Source of the DNA: Aerobium sp039839275
GTDB taxonomy: Bacteria; Pseudomonadota; Alphaproteobacteria; Rhizobiales; Rhizobiaceae
DNA length: 64,000 bases
Direction of reading: 5' to 3'
NCBI RefSeq assembly: GCF_039839275.1
Contig: NZ_JBDOQP010000003.1
Coordinates: 496,001-560,000 of the forward strand
Shown: in pieces, positions 44,486 to 53,188 of the stretch
How the letters are laid out: each line of letters opens with the position of its first letter
Position numbering within the stretch: the stretch's first letter is position 1
The notes under the pieces: model-generated
Told to the model about the DNA's origin: nothing
Seen by the model: only the letters and a program-made list of their open reading frames with translations
Database searches by the model: none
Program-made: the position numbers and the translations under genes

Positions 44486-44757
44486 CGCATTCTCTTTTTG
44501 TTGAAACCGCGGAGCGCGCCGCCTCAAGCGCAATTCTCCGACTGTATGGAAACAATACCAGAGCACCGTACGGTGTGGAGAAAATATCTCATGCGCGGCA
44601 AAGAATGTCCGGCGCTTGAGGTTTCCACCTGTCTGTCCTTGTGGGCTTGGCCAAAATCGGCAAGAACAACGTCTTGTTTTGCCTCCTCCGCCCTTCGTGA
44701 GTTTGCGCCGCCGCGCAATCACGATAGGCTTGAGGGGAAGGCGTGGGTAGTGGTGGG
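44486..44757. promoter_or_regulatory. Divergent promoter region of the GTA cluster and a PBP gene
   Basis: This 272-base spacer separates g1 (minus) from the penicillin-binding protein gene (plus). It holds a perfect 12-base palindrome CACCGTACGGTG at 44564-44575, 79 bases before the g1 ATG, in a relatively AT-rich context (44525-44590). It is the only obvious place for the main GTA promoter, and the palindrome is the best operator candidate. No sigma-70 boxes could be assigned with confidence. Confidence 0.6.
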
Positions 44758-46908
44758 ATGGACAAGCCGCAAGAGCAGAGGAAACCCAAGGCTCCGCGGG
44801 CCACGCGATGGCTGGCCGTGGACGCGTGGATCGATTCCACTCTCTATGAGTCAGGCTTCAAGGCGCGCGAAACCTGGGAAAGCATCACCATCTTCTTTCG
44901 CCGTTTCCGCGTTTCGGGATGGCGGCGCGGGCTGGTGGAACTGGGAAGCGAGGGTTTCACCCTTGGGACGGTCGGCGCGATCATCATGGTCGCGCTCGCC
45001 ATGCCCGCCTTCGAGGAAACCTCCAAGGATTGGCGAAGCCAGGGCGACTACGCCGTCACCTTCCTCGACCGCTACGGCAACGAGATCGGCCAGCGCGGTA
45101 TCATCCAGCGTGACTCCGTCCCCGTCGACGAGTTGCCCGACCACGTGATCAAGGCGGTCCTGGCGACCGAGGACCGGCGCTTCTTCGAGCATTTCGGCAT
45201 CGACTTCATCGGCCTGGCCCGCGCCATGAGCGAGAACGTCCGCGCCAACTCCGTCGTCCAAGGCGGCTCGACCATCACCCAGCAGCTCGCCAAGAACCTG
45301 TTCCTGACCAACGAGCGCTCGATGGAGCGCAAGATCAAGGAAGCCTATCTGGCGCTATGGCTTGAGTGGAACCTGTCCAAGAAGGAGATCCTGCAACTTT
45401 ATCTGGACCGGGCCTATATGGGCGGCGGAACGTTCGGGATCGCGGCCGCGGCCGATTTCTATTTCGACAAGGGCGTCAAGGAGGTCAATCTGGCCGAGGC
45501 GGCCATGCTGGCCGGCCTGTTCAAGGCGCCGGGCAACTATGCGCCGCACATCAACCTGCCGGCCGCGCGCGGCCGCGCCAATGTCGTACTCACCAACATG
45601 GTCGAGTCCGGTTTCATGACCGAAGGCCAGGTCTTGTCGGCGCGCCTCCACCCTGCCACGTCAGTGGATCGCGGCAGCCGCGACAGCCCGGACTATTTCC
45701 TCGACTGGGCCTTCGAGGAGGTCAAGAAGATCGCCCCCCGAGACGGTCCCCACGCACTCGTCGCGCGTACAACGATCGACCTGAACCTGCAGGAAGCGGC
45801 GGAGGAAGCGCTCGAGTTCAACCTGCGCCAGCATGGCCAGGCATATCGGGTCAGCGAAGGGGCCCTCGTTTTGCTCGAGAACAATGGCGCGGTCCGCGCC
45901 ATCGTCGGCGGCAGCGATTACGGCAAGAGCCAGTTCAACCGCGCGACGAAGGCGCAGCGCCAGACCGGATCATCGTTCAAGACCTATGTCTATACCGCCG
46001 CCATGGAGGCCGGTTTCACACCGGAATCCGTCATATCCGATGCCCCCATCAACTGGGGCGGCTGGTCACCGCGCAATTACGGACGCGGCTATGCCGGCCG
46101 GGTGACGCTGTCCAGCGCGCTCATCCGGTCGCTCAACACCGTTCCGGTTCGTTTGGCAAAGGATCACCTCGGCATCCCCGCGATCGTCGAGGAAACCAAG
46201 GCAATGGGCGTCGAGTCGGAGCTTAACGGCCACAAGACGATGGTGCTTGGCACTTCGGGCATGACCGTAATGGATCAGGCGACCGGATATCTTACGCTGT
46301 CGAGCGGCGGTTTCGTTGGCATGCGCCACGGTATCACCCAGTTGCTGACCCACTCCGGCAACGTCGTCTATGATTTCACGCGCGACGCGCCGGAACCCCG
46401 CCGGACCGTTTCCGAGCAGGCCATGCGGTCGATGAACTCCATATTGGTCCAAGTGCCGGAAACCGGAACCGCGCGACGTGCCGCTCTCGAAGGCATCCGC
46501 GCCGCCGGCAAGACGGGCACGACGCAGGCCTATCGCGATGCGTGGTTTGTCGGCTTCACCGGCAACTACACGGCGGCCGTCTGGCTCGGCAATGACGACT
46601 ACACCTCCACCCGCAACATGACCGGCGGCTCCGTGCCGGCCATGGTCTGGCAGCGGCTGATGACGAATGCCCACAGCAACGTCGAGCTGAAGCCCATCCC
46701 CGGCATCGAAAACCCCTTCCCGGACGCCCCTTCGGAAGATGCCGTCGCCAGCGCCGAGCAGTCCGAGGACGGCGCGGACGGCGCTGAAGAGCTCCCCACG
46801 GTCTTGTCGGCGCGCACCACGCGCCTGCTGCTCGACCTGTCCCGCGCATTCCAGGATGCCCCAGCCATTCAGGCACCCGGTACGCCGGAAACGCTGTCCT
46901 CGCTCTAG
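44758..46908 (+). CDS. Penicillin-binding protein 1A-type transglycosylase/transpeptidase
   Basis: A ~716-residue bifunctional peptidoglycan synthase. A GTG at 44743 is an alternative start. A cytoplasmic N-terminus and one membrane helix (about residue 70-90) precede the GT51 domain, with its catalytic Glu in ATEDRRFFEHFG and with GGSTITQQLAKNLFL. The transpeptidase has the nucleophile Ser in TGSSFKTY, the SLN motif in LIRSLNTVPV and KTGTTQ. The tail is acidic. It diverges from the GTA cluster and shares its promoter region. Confidence 0.93.
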   Translation: MDKPQEQRKPKAPRATRWLAVDAWIDSTLYESGFKARETWESITIFFRRFRVSGWRRGLVELGSEGFTLGTVGAIIMVALAMPAFEETSKDWRSQGDYAVTFLDRYGNEIGQRGIIQRDSVPVDELPDHVIKAVLATEDRRFFEHFGIDFIGLARAMSENVRANSVVQGGSTITQQLAKNLFLTNERSMERKIKEAYLALWLEWNLSKKEILQLYLDRAYMGGGTFGIAAAADFYFDKGVKEVNLAEAAMLAGLFKAPGNYAPHINLPAARGRANVVLTNMVESGFMTEGQVLSARLHPATSVDRGSRDSPDYFLDWAFEEVKKIAPRDGPHALVARTTIDLNLQEAAEEALEFNLRQHGQAYRVSEGALVLLENNGAVRAIVGGSDYGKSQFNRATKAQRQTGSSFKTYVYTAAMEAGFTPESVISDAPINWGGWSPRNYGRGYAGRVTLSSALIRSLNTVPVRLAKDHLGIPAIVEETKAMGVESELNGHKTMVLGTSGMTVMDQATGYLTLSSGGFVGMRHGITQLLTHSGNVVYDFTRDAPEPRRTVSEQAMRSMNSILVQVPETGTARRAALEGIRAAGKTGTTQAYRDAWFVGFTGNYTAAVWLGNDDYTSTRNMTGGSVPAMVWQRLMTNAHSNVELKPIPGIENPFPDAPSEDAVASAEQSEDGADGAEELPTVLSARTTRLLLDLSRAFQDAPAIQAPGTPETLSSL

Positions 46909-46924
46909 GGTTCAAGACGGCCTG

Positions 46925-47509
46925 ATGCTTAAAACCGCCGTCCTGACAGCCATAACGCTTGCCATCGCCATTGGCGGTGGCGCAGGCAGCGTATGGCTCG
47001 CACTCGATCGCGACTTCGAGTTCGATACCGTGACCGTTGGAAGCTGGACCGCCTTTCCTGCACGCGGCACTCCCGAGGCCGACCCATATTCAAAGGCTCG
47101 CTTTTCACGCGAGGCCGACCTGGCCCTGGGTGGCGGCGAAGGGCTCGTCTTCGTCGCCCGCCGCGACCATGAGGGGCTGCCGCTGCGCATCGAATGCGAT
47201 TACCGCGTCGAGGGCGGCGTCCCGCCCGCCCGTTTCTGGACCCTGTATGCACGAGATGCGCAAGGCGGCATCGTGGTCGGCGACGACACGCGCACGCCTG
47301 CGCTCCACTCCCTGGCGTTGCTTCGTCAGGACGACAACACGGTGATCACGACGGTGTCGCGCCGTCCTGCGCCGGGCAACTGGCTGGCGACCGCGGGTAC
47401 CGGACGGTTCAATCTCGTGCTGACCCTCTACGATACCGGAACGGCTCTGGCAGCCCGCATCGCCGAGATCGAGCTGCCGCAGGTCACCCGCGTTGGCTGC
47501 GATGGCTAA
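46925..47509 (+). CDS. DUF1214 domain protein
   Basis: A 194-residue protein with an N-terminal membrane or signal helix (~3-25), then a DUF1214 domain. Conserved-looking parts are YSKARFSREADLALGGGEG, FVARRDHEGLPL and the C-terminal ARIAEIELPQV. The domain is usually fused behind DUF1254 in one protein, but here the two are separate and overlapping genes. The start is 16 bases after the PBP stop, so it probably belongs to the same transcript. The biochemical role is unknown. Confidence 0.85.
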   Translation: MLKTAVLTAITLAIAIGGGAGSVWLALDRDFEFDTVTVGSWTAFPARGTPEADPYSKARFSREADLALGGGEGLVFVARRDHEGLPLRIECDYRVEGGVPPARFWTLYARDAQGGIVVGDDTRTPALHSLALLRQDDNTVITTVSRRPAPGNWLATAGTGRFNLVLTLYDTGTALAARIAEIELPQVTRVGCDG

Positions 47510-48041
47510 ACTTCTGCATGCCATCCTGCTTGGTCTTCTCGGCGCCGGCCTCGTGCACATCGTGGTGCTGTTGCTCGTGCCGACCTATTCGCAACGCGAT
47601 GCCTGGTCGGTCCTGTCGGAACAAAGCAACTACTACAGGATGACACGGCTGGATCCGAGTGGCGCAGAACCGCTCGTCGCGTCGATCGATCCACTTTTCA
47701 ACGCCGTCGCCTGCCGCTTCGACCTGCGCGACGGCATCGTTCGGGTCAACGGTTCCGGCGAAGTGCCGTACTGGTCGGTCTCCGTCTACAATCGCGCAGG
47801 ACAGAACGTCTTCAGCTTCAACGACAACTCTACATCCGACCGTATGCTGGATTTCGTTGTGGCAACCTCGGTTCAGATGATTGAGTTGCGCAACGCGCTG
47901 CCGGCAGAATTTGATCGCTCGGTCTTCATCGAGGCAGATATCGGCGAGGGAATCGTCGTCATTCGTGCATTTGCACCCGACGAAAGCTGGGATGAGACGG
48001 TTGCGCGCTACCTTGACGGGCTCGCGTGCACGCTGCACTGA
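47502..48041 (+). CDS. DUF1254 domain protein
   Basis: A 179-residue membrane-anchored protein: one helix at ~4-24, then a DUF1254-like domain with YSQRDAWSVL, VPYWSVSVYNRAGQNVFSFN and SVFIEADIGEGIVVIRA. The start ATG 47502 overlaps the DUF1214 stop by 8 bases, which indicates coupling. The two proteins probably form a complex equivalent to the fused DUF1254-DUF1214 protein of other bacteria. No known activity. Confidence 0.83.
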   Translation: MAKLLHAILLGLLGAGLVHIVVLLLVPTYSQRDAWSVLSEQSNYYRMTRLDPSGAEPLVASIDPLFNAVACRFDLRDGIVRVNGSGEVPYWSVSVYNRAGQNVFSFNDNSTSDRMLDFVVATSVQMIELRNALPAEFDRSVFIEADIGEGIVVIRAFAPDESWDETVARYLDGLACTLH

Positions 48042-48066
48042 ATGCTGTGGCAACCAGGCGTTGCGG

Positions 48067-48255
48067 CTAGCGCGCCTTGGTCTTGCGCCCGCGTGACGGT
48101 CCATCCTTGCGCTTGGGCTTTTCGAGCTCCTCGTCAGCGCGACCGGTCTCATAGCGAACGCCGGGAAAAATGATGATTTTTGCGCTGTCTGCACGGGGAC
48201 GCGACGACCCTCGCGCCTTCGGGCGAATGACAAAAGGAAGTATCGTGGTAGCCAT
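48067..48255 (-). CDS. Small basic protein of unknown function
   Basis: A 62-residue protein starting at ATG 48255; GAGCGAAG lies upstream and a GTG at 48267 is possible. It is rich in Arg and Lys, with a central IIIFPGVRYE strand and a KPKRKDGPSRGRKTKAR tail. Similar short basic proteins are widespread in rhizobia. The charge suggests nucleic-acid or ribosome contact, but this is only inference. It converges with the DUF1254 gene. Confidence 0.6.
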   Translation of the reverse strand: MATTILPFVIRPKARGSSRPRADSAKIIIFPGVRYETGRADEELEKPKRKDGPSRGRKTKAR

Positions 48256-48325
48256 GACTTCGCTCACTTTTGGACGTGATGGAGCAAGACGCTACGCCTC
48301 CGTGATCACTACGCGCAGGTTAGAG

Positions 48326-48340
48326 TTAACACGACGCTAA
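48326..48340. promoter_or_regulatory. Candidate CtrA box TTAA-N7-CTAA
   Basis: TTAA at 48326-48329 and CTAA at 48337-48340 are separated by 7 bases, one mismatch from the CtrA consensus TTAA-N7-TTAA. It sits between the small basic protein (start 48255) and the DUF2336 gene (start ~48432). A chance match is possible. Confidence 0.35.
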
Positions 48341-48431
48341 CAAATTCGTTCTAGATTGATCATCTCCCCTGCCCGTGTCGTCCCGGCACTGCAGGAGTTC
48401 AAATTTTCAGTCGCGTGTCAGGCGTTTCATC

Positions 48432-49340
48432 GTGTCTTCTTCGAGCCTCCTCAAGCTCAGTTCCCATCGTGCAGCAGGCAAGCCGGAGAGGCTTCTCCGC
48501 GCTGCTGTCACCACATTCTGCTCCATTCCGCGCCCCAGCCGCCGAGAGACGTCGCAACTCGACGATCTTGCCGTGCCGTTGCTCGAGCGTGTGAGCGACG
48601 ACACGCTGCGCTTCACCGCCGCCGCGCTGTCGGATTCACCCTTCGCACCACCCATACTCATTCGGCGGCTCTGCGACCAATCCATCGACATCTGCGCGCC
48701 GATCCTGATGCGCTCGCCGGTCCTCACTAACATCGACCTTCTCGCCCTGATCGGCCGCCATGGTCTGCCGCACGCGCGCGCGATAGCCGCCCGTGCGCAG
48801 CTCGATCCGCGCATCGTCAGGCTGATCGCCTCGATCGGCGCCTTCGAAAACGAACCCGCACCGGTCAAGGTCGAGCAGGTGCGCGACAGGTTGCGCGCCA
48901 TGATGCTTCCCGGCGAGGAACTCCGCCAGCCGCAGGCGGAACCCCGCGTCACACTGCATTGGCAGGGAACACCCGACGCCTACCTCAAGCTCCGCTCGAC
49001 TGCGCTCGCCGGTGTGCCCGCGCTCTTTCACACAGCGCTTGCCGACAGTCTCGACGTCCCCATGGATCGCGCTCGCGCCATTGCAGACGGCAGCGACGTC
49101 TCCGTCCTCATCGTTGCGCTGCGGGCGCTGGATCTGACCGAGGAACAGGCTTTCCTGGTTTTCCAGTGCGTATGGCCTTCGCGCACCGGCGACGCACGCT
49201 CGGTTCGCGGGTTTATCGATGCATGGCAGGCCGTTTCGAAGGAACAGGCCGAAACGATCGTGGCGAACTGGCGCGAACCGTTGCGTGTGCCGCATTCTGC
49301 GAACCAAGCGGGTCGCCCCGACAATCTCAGGGCGTCATGA
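48432..49340 (+). CDS. DUF2336 domain protein
   Basis: About 302 residues from a GTG start at 48432; the N-terminus is uncertain and the frame is open further upstream. A helical repeat pattern (LDDLAVPLLERVSDDTLRFTAAAL is at ~42-65) and repeated ADP/LIRRL/ILxRSP-like units match DUF2336, a HEAT-like alphaproteobacterial family. No catalytic residues or membrane helices. It overlaps the convergent DUF1491 gene by 14 bases. The function is unknown. Confidence 0.75.
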   Translation: MSSSSLLKLSSHRAAGKPERLLRAAVTTFCSIPRPSRRETSQLDDLAVPLLERVSDDTLRFTAAALSDSPFAPPILIRRLCDQSIDICAPILMRSPVLTNIDLLALIGRHGLPHARAIAARAQLDPRIVRLIASIGAFENEPAPVKVEQVRDRLRAMMLPGEELRQPQAEPRVTLHWQGTPDAYLKLRSTALAGVPALFHTALADSLDVPMDRARAIADGSDVSVLIVALRALDLTEEQAFLVFQCVWPSRTGDARSVRGFIDAWQAVSKEQAETIVANWREPLRVPHSANQAGRPDNLRAS

Positions 49341-49674
49341 CCGTCACGAGCTTCTCGAACGTCGCTTCGCCGACTTCGAGCTCCACGACCCAGAGATCGG
49401 GATCGAATTTCTGCTCGCGTTCGATTTTCTTCGAAATTTCTTCCTCGTCGGCGGAATGCAGCACTTCGACGAACACCCGGTCGACTGGTCGGGATTCTTC
49501 GTAATTGCTTTGAGGTGCCGGCATGAACAGTCGGCTTTCCCCGGTACGCCCTCTCGCCAGCAGGATGACGGCGCCTGCCTCGCTCGCTCCGCGTCGCATG
49601 ATCGCGGCGAAGCCGCCTTCCGAAAAGGCGCGCCGAACGATTGAAGACACCCAGAAATCGGTGGTGACCCGCAT
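49327..49674 (-). CDS. DUF1491 family protein
   Basis: A 115-residue cytoplasmic protein. Its parts are TDFWVSSIVRRAFSEGG, AVILLARGRTGESRLFMPAPQ and a C-terminal WVVELE strand. The family is restricted to Alphaproteobacteria and has no known activity. It is the third gene of a minus-strand set with the DivJ-like kinase and the peptidoglycan-binding protein, 5 bases after the latter. Confidence 0.85.
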   Translation of the reverse strand: MRVTTDFWVSSIVRRAFSEGGFAAIMRRGASEAGAVILLARGRTGESRLFMPAPQSNYEESRPVDRVFVEVLHSADEEEISKKIEREQKFDPDLWVVELEVGEATFEKLVTVMTP

Positions 49675-49679
49675 CCAGG

Positions 49680-50555
49680 TCAGTCCGTCAGGCCGATGTC
49701 ACGCATTTTCGTCAGCAGCGCCTGGTTGGGTTCGCCGGTCTCCGGCAGTCCGAACAGCGACTGGAACTCAAGGATGGCGGAAGTCGTCCGTGGTCCCACC
49801 ACCCCATCCACCTCAATGGCGTCATTGCCGAATGCCTTGAGCCCTGCCTGAATACGCAGAACCATCGGATCGCTTTCCGGCGCTCCCGCGGAGGACGTCT
49901 CGATGAGGTCGGTACCCGGGGAGCCCTCGGGCAGTGGCGCCGCACTGCTCTGCGAGCGTGGTGTCGCGCCAAGCTGCGCCAGGAGCTGATCGTCAATCTC
50001 CGCCGATACGCTCAGTCCCACCGTCTTGCGATAGTCTTCGATCGCCGCTCGCGTCTGTGGGCCCGTGAGGCCGTCCACCGCGCCTTCGTAGAGGTTCAGT
50101 TCGGCAAGTATGCGCTGCACGTCGGCGACGATAGGATCACCATCCGCTGCAGCGGGCGCAGGCGGCGCGGGAATCGAGGCCGGTGCGACCTCCGGAAGCT
50201 TGACCGGTGCCGCCGCCGGCGTTGGCGTCGTATCCACGGCGGCGATGTTGTTGTCGGTGTTGTCCCTTTCAAGCCGTATCACGGTCTCGACATCGTCGGC
50301 GCCGGTTGCAGCCGGCGGGCTTGGCTGTGCAGCCTCTGCCGAAACGAGGGGACGCGTCGCGAAGAACGCGCTGCCATGGGCGTGCGGCTGATACCAGATC
50401 GCGTTTGCCGCCACGTAGGAGAACGCGACCGCGAACGCCGTCACGCCACCGACGGCGAAACGGTGTTCGGCCAGGAAACTGCCCAGGCCACCCTCTTCGT
50501 CGAGGTCCTCGATCGGGCGGGCGGCCCTAGGCGATCTTGCGGAGCGCGATGCCAT
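49680..50555 (-). CDS. Membrane-anchored peptidoglycan-binding protein
   Basis: A 291-residue protein starting at ATG 50555, inside the end of the kinase gene. One membrane helix (~34-52), then a Pro/Ala-rich linker, then two peptidoglycan-binding_1 domains. The first is QRILAELNLYEGAVDGLTGP with TRAAIEDYRKTVGL. The second is QAGLKAFGNDAIEVDGVVGP with TTSAILEFQSLFGL. It is periplasmic and probably a cell-wall sensor or scaffold. Co-transcription with the DivJ-like kinase suggests a link between wall and cell-cycle signalling (inference). Confidence 0.85.
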   Translation of the reverse strand: MASRSARSPRAARPIEDLDEEGGLGSFLAEHRFAVGGVTAFAVAFSYVAANAIWYQPHAHGSAFFATRPLVSAEAAQPSPPAATGADDVETVIRLERDNTDNNIAAVDTTPTPAAAPVKLPEVAPASIPAPPAPAAADGDPIVADVQRILAELNLYEGAVDGLTGPQTRAAIEDYRKTVGLSVSAEIDDQLLAQLGATPRSQSSAAPLPEGSPGTDLIETSSAGAPESDPMVLRIQAGLKAFGNDAIEVDGVVGPRTTSAILEFQSLFGLPETGEPNQALLTKMRDIGLTD

Positions 50556-52368
50556 GTCTTTCCCCTGTCTCGATCTGCACGTCCGGCTCTGCTCCCGAGT
50601 CGGCCGTGTCGTCATTCAGCGCGATATGAACCGTCGGCAGGCCAACGGCAACCGTCGTCCCCATACCCGGCGCGCTCTCGATGCTCATCGAGCCGCCGTG
50701 CAGTGCGACGAGTCCCTTGACCAGCGAAAGTCCCAGGCCGGTTCCCTGATACTGGCGCGTATAGTCGTTTTGGATCTGCATGAAGGGCCTGCCCAACTTG
50801 TTCAGATCGTCGGCCGCGATGCCGATCCCCGTGTCGTTGACGAAGACCCTGACCATTCCGTCCACGCGCGAGGCCGTCACGCTGACGCTGCCGCCATCCG
50901 GGGTAAACTTGATTGCGTTCGAAAGCAGGTTCAGCAGAATCTGCTGGACGGCGCGCTGGTCGCCGGAAACCTCGCCGATGTCGCTCGGCACATTCACCGT
51001 CAGGGTGATGTGTTTCTCGGCTGCTTGAGGCTGCAGCATCGCACGGCACAGTTCCACCGCAGGCGCCAGCTCGAACGGCTCGACGCTTATCTGGTAGGAG
51101 CCCGATTCGATCTTGGATACGTCGAGGATCGCATTCACCACCGACAGGAGATGGTTTCCCGCATCACGGATGACGGTCACGTGATCGGCCTGCTTTGCGG
51201 CCAGCTTCCCGGAAATTTCAGGATGAAGAAGCATGTCGGAAAAGCCGATGATCGCGTTCAGCGGCGTCCTCAGCTCGTGGCTGACGGCGGCCAGGAAGCG
51301 GCTCTTGGCGATTTCCATGGCTCCGGCTGCGTCCTGCGCCTGTGTCAGTTCCTCGCGAAGGGCAGCGAGTTCGCTCCCGTCGCGGATCAGCGCAACCACG
51401 GTCTCGCCTCCTGCCCTGCCGCGCAGAAGTTCGACTTCGAACGTCTTGTAGCCACCTGCCGATCCGCAGGACTGAACCGGCATGCGCATGCGTACGGGCA
51501 AGCGGCGCGCACGGCCTCCATCGCGCGCATCGGCTACGGCGCAAAGGAATGCCACACGGTCGGCCACGTGAATTCGCTCGAAAAGGCCGCTGCCAAGCAG
51601 CAGATCCGGCTCGACGCCGAGCAGATCGCGCGCCGGAGCAGAGATCGAATCGACCTCGCCATTCGCCTGGACCTGCGCGAGCGCGGCATCGAATGCATTG
51701 CCATCAAGAAGATTGTCTTCTTCGCCGGTGGAGCGATGCTTGCTCATCGTCGGCAGATGATTGCGCAGCATCAGTGTCGCTGCATAAAGCGCCGGCGACA
51801 GCCACAGCCAATGTGCGGCAATCGGTAAGGGGCCGGACCCGAAGACCGGTACCATGGCAGCCAACAGCGCGGCCGCGCCTCCCGCGACTGCGGCCCTTTT
51901 CGAGCGGCTGACCCACCATACCTCGATCGGCACGGCGATCAGCAGCGCGGCGATCGGCGTGCCGATGCCGCCGGCCAGTGAGACGAGCCAAGCGGAAAGA
52001 ACCGCCGTGCCGGCGACGGCGGTCGCCTCGACGTATTTTGAGCGAGCGCGCGTGGCCACCTGAAGCGCCATCAGCCAACTTAAGGCAAACACGCCGCAGA
52101 GAAGCGCGAGGGCTCCGGTGATGCCGTAGGACGGCAGCACGGCCTGGACGATGGCGGGGGTCGCAACGAAGGGAGCAGCCAGGCACACGCCAATGAGCCG
52201 GCGCTGGCGCGCACGCTCTTGACCTTTGGCCGTGGGATGCAGCAGGCGGTCGCAGCCTGCTGCCATACCGGCCAACCAGTCTGCCGCTCTGGTCGCAATT
52301 GAACTCAACTCAACGCACTCACAAAACGTCCGCCGGGCGGATCGAACTCTTTGAATCGAACCTCGCAT
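50527..52368 (-). CDS. divJ: DivJ-like sensor histidine kinase
   Basis: A 613-residue kinase. The N-terminal ~200 residues hold about five to six hydrophobic helices. A PAS-like segment follows (~235-310), then HisKA with VSHELRTPLNAIIGFSDML (His near 361), and the ATPase domain with NLLSNAIKFT, DTGIGIAAD and GTGLGLSLVK. The multi-helix sensor without a periplasmic domain, the length and the PGB/DUF1491 neighbours fit rhizobial DivJ, the DivK kinase that opposes PleC. The kinase family is certain; the DivJ identity is inferred. Confidence 0.6.
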   Translation of the reverse strand: MRGSIQRVRSARRTFCECVELSSIATRAADWLAGMAAGCDRLLHPTAKGQERARQRRLIGVCLAAPFVATPAIVQAVLPSYGITGALALLCGVFALSWLMALQVATRARSKYVEATAVAGTAVLSAWLVSLAGGIGTPIAALLIAVPIEVWWVSRSKRAAVAGGAAALLAAMVPVFGSGPLPIAAHWLWLSPALYAATLMLRNHLPTMSKHRSTGEEDNLLDGNAFDAALAQVQANGEVDSISAPARDLLGVEPDLLLGSGLFERIHVADRVAFLCAVADARDGGRARRLPVRMRMPVQSCGSAGGYKTFEVELLRGRAGGETVVALIRDGSELAALREELTQAQDAAGAMEIAKSRFLAAVSHELRTPLNAIIGFSDMLLHPEISGKLAAKQADHVTVIRDAGNHLLSVVNAILDVSKIESGSYQISVEPFELAPAVELCRAMLQPQAAEKHITLTVNVPSDIGEVSGDQRAVQQILLNLLSNAIKFTPDGGSVSVTASRVDGMVRVFVNDTGIGIAADDLNKLGRPFMQIQNDYTRQYQGTGLGLSLVKGLVALHGGSMSIESAPGMGTTVAVGLPTVHIALNDDTADSGAEPDVQIETGERHGIALRKIA

Positions 52369-52748
52369 TACCGGTTTAAGGAATGAATAAACGCGGCGCT
52401 TTCCAACCCCTCCGGAAGAGCTAATCCACGTGAAATACGCCTCCGTGGCACCGGCAATTCGCAGGATGGTAAACAGACCGTAAGGGCGATTCGACGCTTG
52501 AATCGCGCGATCCTATGGGTCGACCAACCCAACGAATCTACGATATTCCCTTTGTCTTTCAGATATTTAGCAAAAATACCGCGACGCGCTCGATTTAATC
52601 AAGTTCGTGTAAAATTTGAATCGAAAGCCGGTAGATCGAATTTGAAGCGAATCCCATCGAAGCTCTCAAGGCGTCTTTTGCGGATGTCGCGCATTGTGCT
52701 CTGGGACGGCGAACCGGGGCAAGGGTTCGCGACAATCGAGGGTGTGAC
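52369..52748. other. Non-coding divergent spacer
   Basis: A 380-base region between the DivJ-like kinase (minus) and the DUF5330 gene (plus). It is AT-richer than the window (especially 52555-52650) and contains no credible frame with a ribosome site. It should carry promoters for both genes. No exact CtrA box (TTAA-N7-TTAA) or terminator was found. Confidence 0.45.
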
Positions 52749-53123
52749 ATGGGATTCCTGATCAAGTCCGCATTCTGGCTTTCGCTGGTGCTTCTGCTGA
52801 TTCCTTTTGGCGGCGAAGGCAGCGATGATGAAGCCAGCATTGGTGCGGTCGAAACGTTCATCGCCGCGCAGGCGGTCATTGGAGACGTGGCCGGCCTTTG
52901 CGAACGCCGGCCGGATGCCTGCGAGATCGGCAAATCGGCACTGCATACGATTGGCGTGCGCGCCAAGGAAGGCGCCCGGATAGCCTATGGAATGCTGGAC
53001 GAGCATTTCGGCGAAGAGCAGGTCGCGCAGCCGATCCACACCGGATCGATTGCGGCGGCCGATGGCATCGCGGCGCCCGCTCCAGCATCCCTGACCGAGT
53101 ATCCCGTTCCTCCCGCGCGATAG
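52749..53123 (+). CDS. DUF5330 family protein
   Basis: A 124-residue protein with an N-terminal signal or anchor (FLIKSAFWLSLVLLLIPF). A helical domain follows with FIAAQAVIGDVAGLCERRPDAC and a second cysteine, then a Pro/Ala-rich tail. The two Cys (in GLCERRPDACEIG) may form a disulfide. The DUF5330 family occurs in Hyphomicrobiales next to sufE, as here. It is periplasmic and of unknown function. Confidence 0.85.
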   Translation: MGFLIKSAFWLSLVLLLIPFGGEGSDDEASIGAVETFIAAQAVIGDVAGLCERRPDACEIGKSALHTIGVRAKEGARIAYGMLDEHFGEEQVAQPIHTGSIAAADGIAAPAPASLTEYPVPPAR

Positions 53124-53188
53124 ATCTGACCGCAGCGCCTCGATTTCGTGGTGACTGTTGCGCCTCGCCGCACTATATGCGGGCAGTG

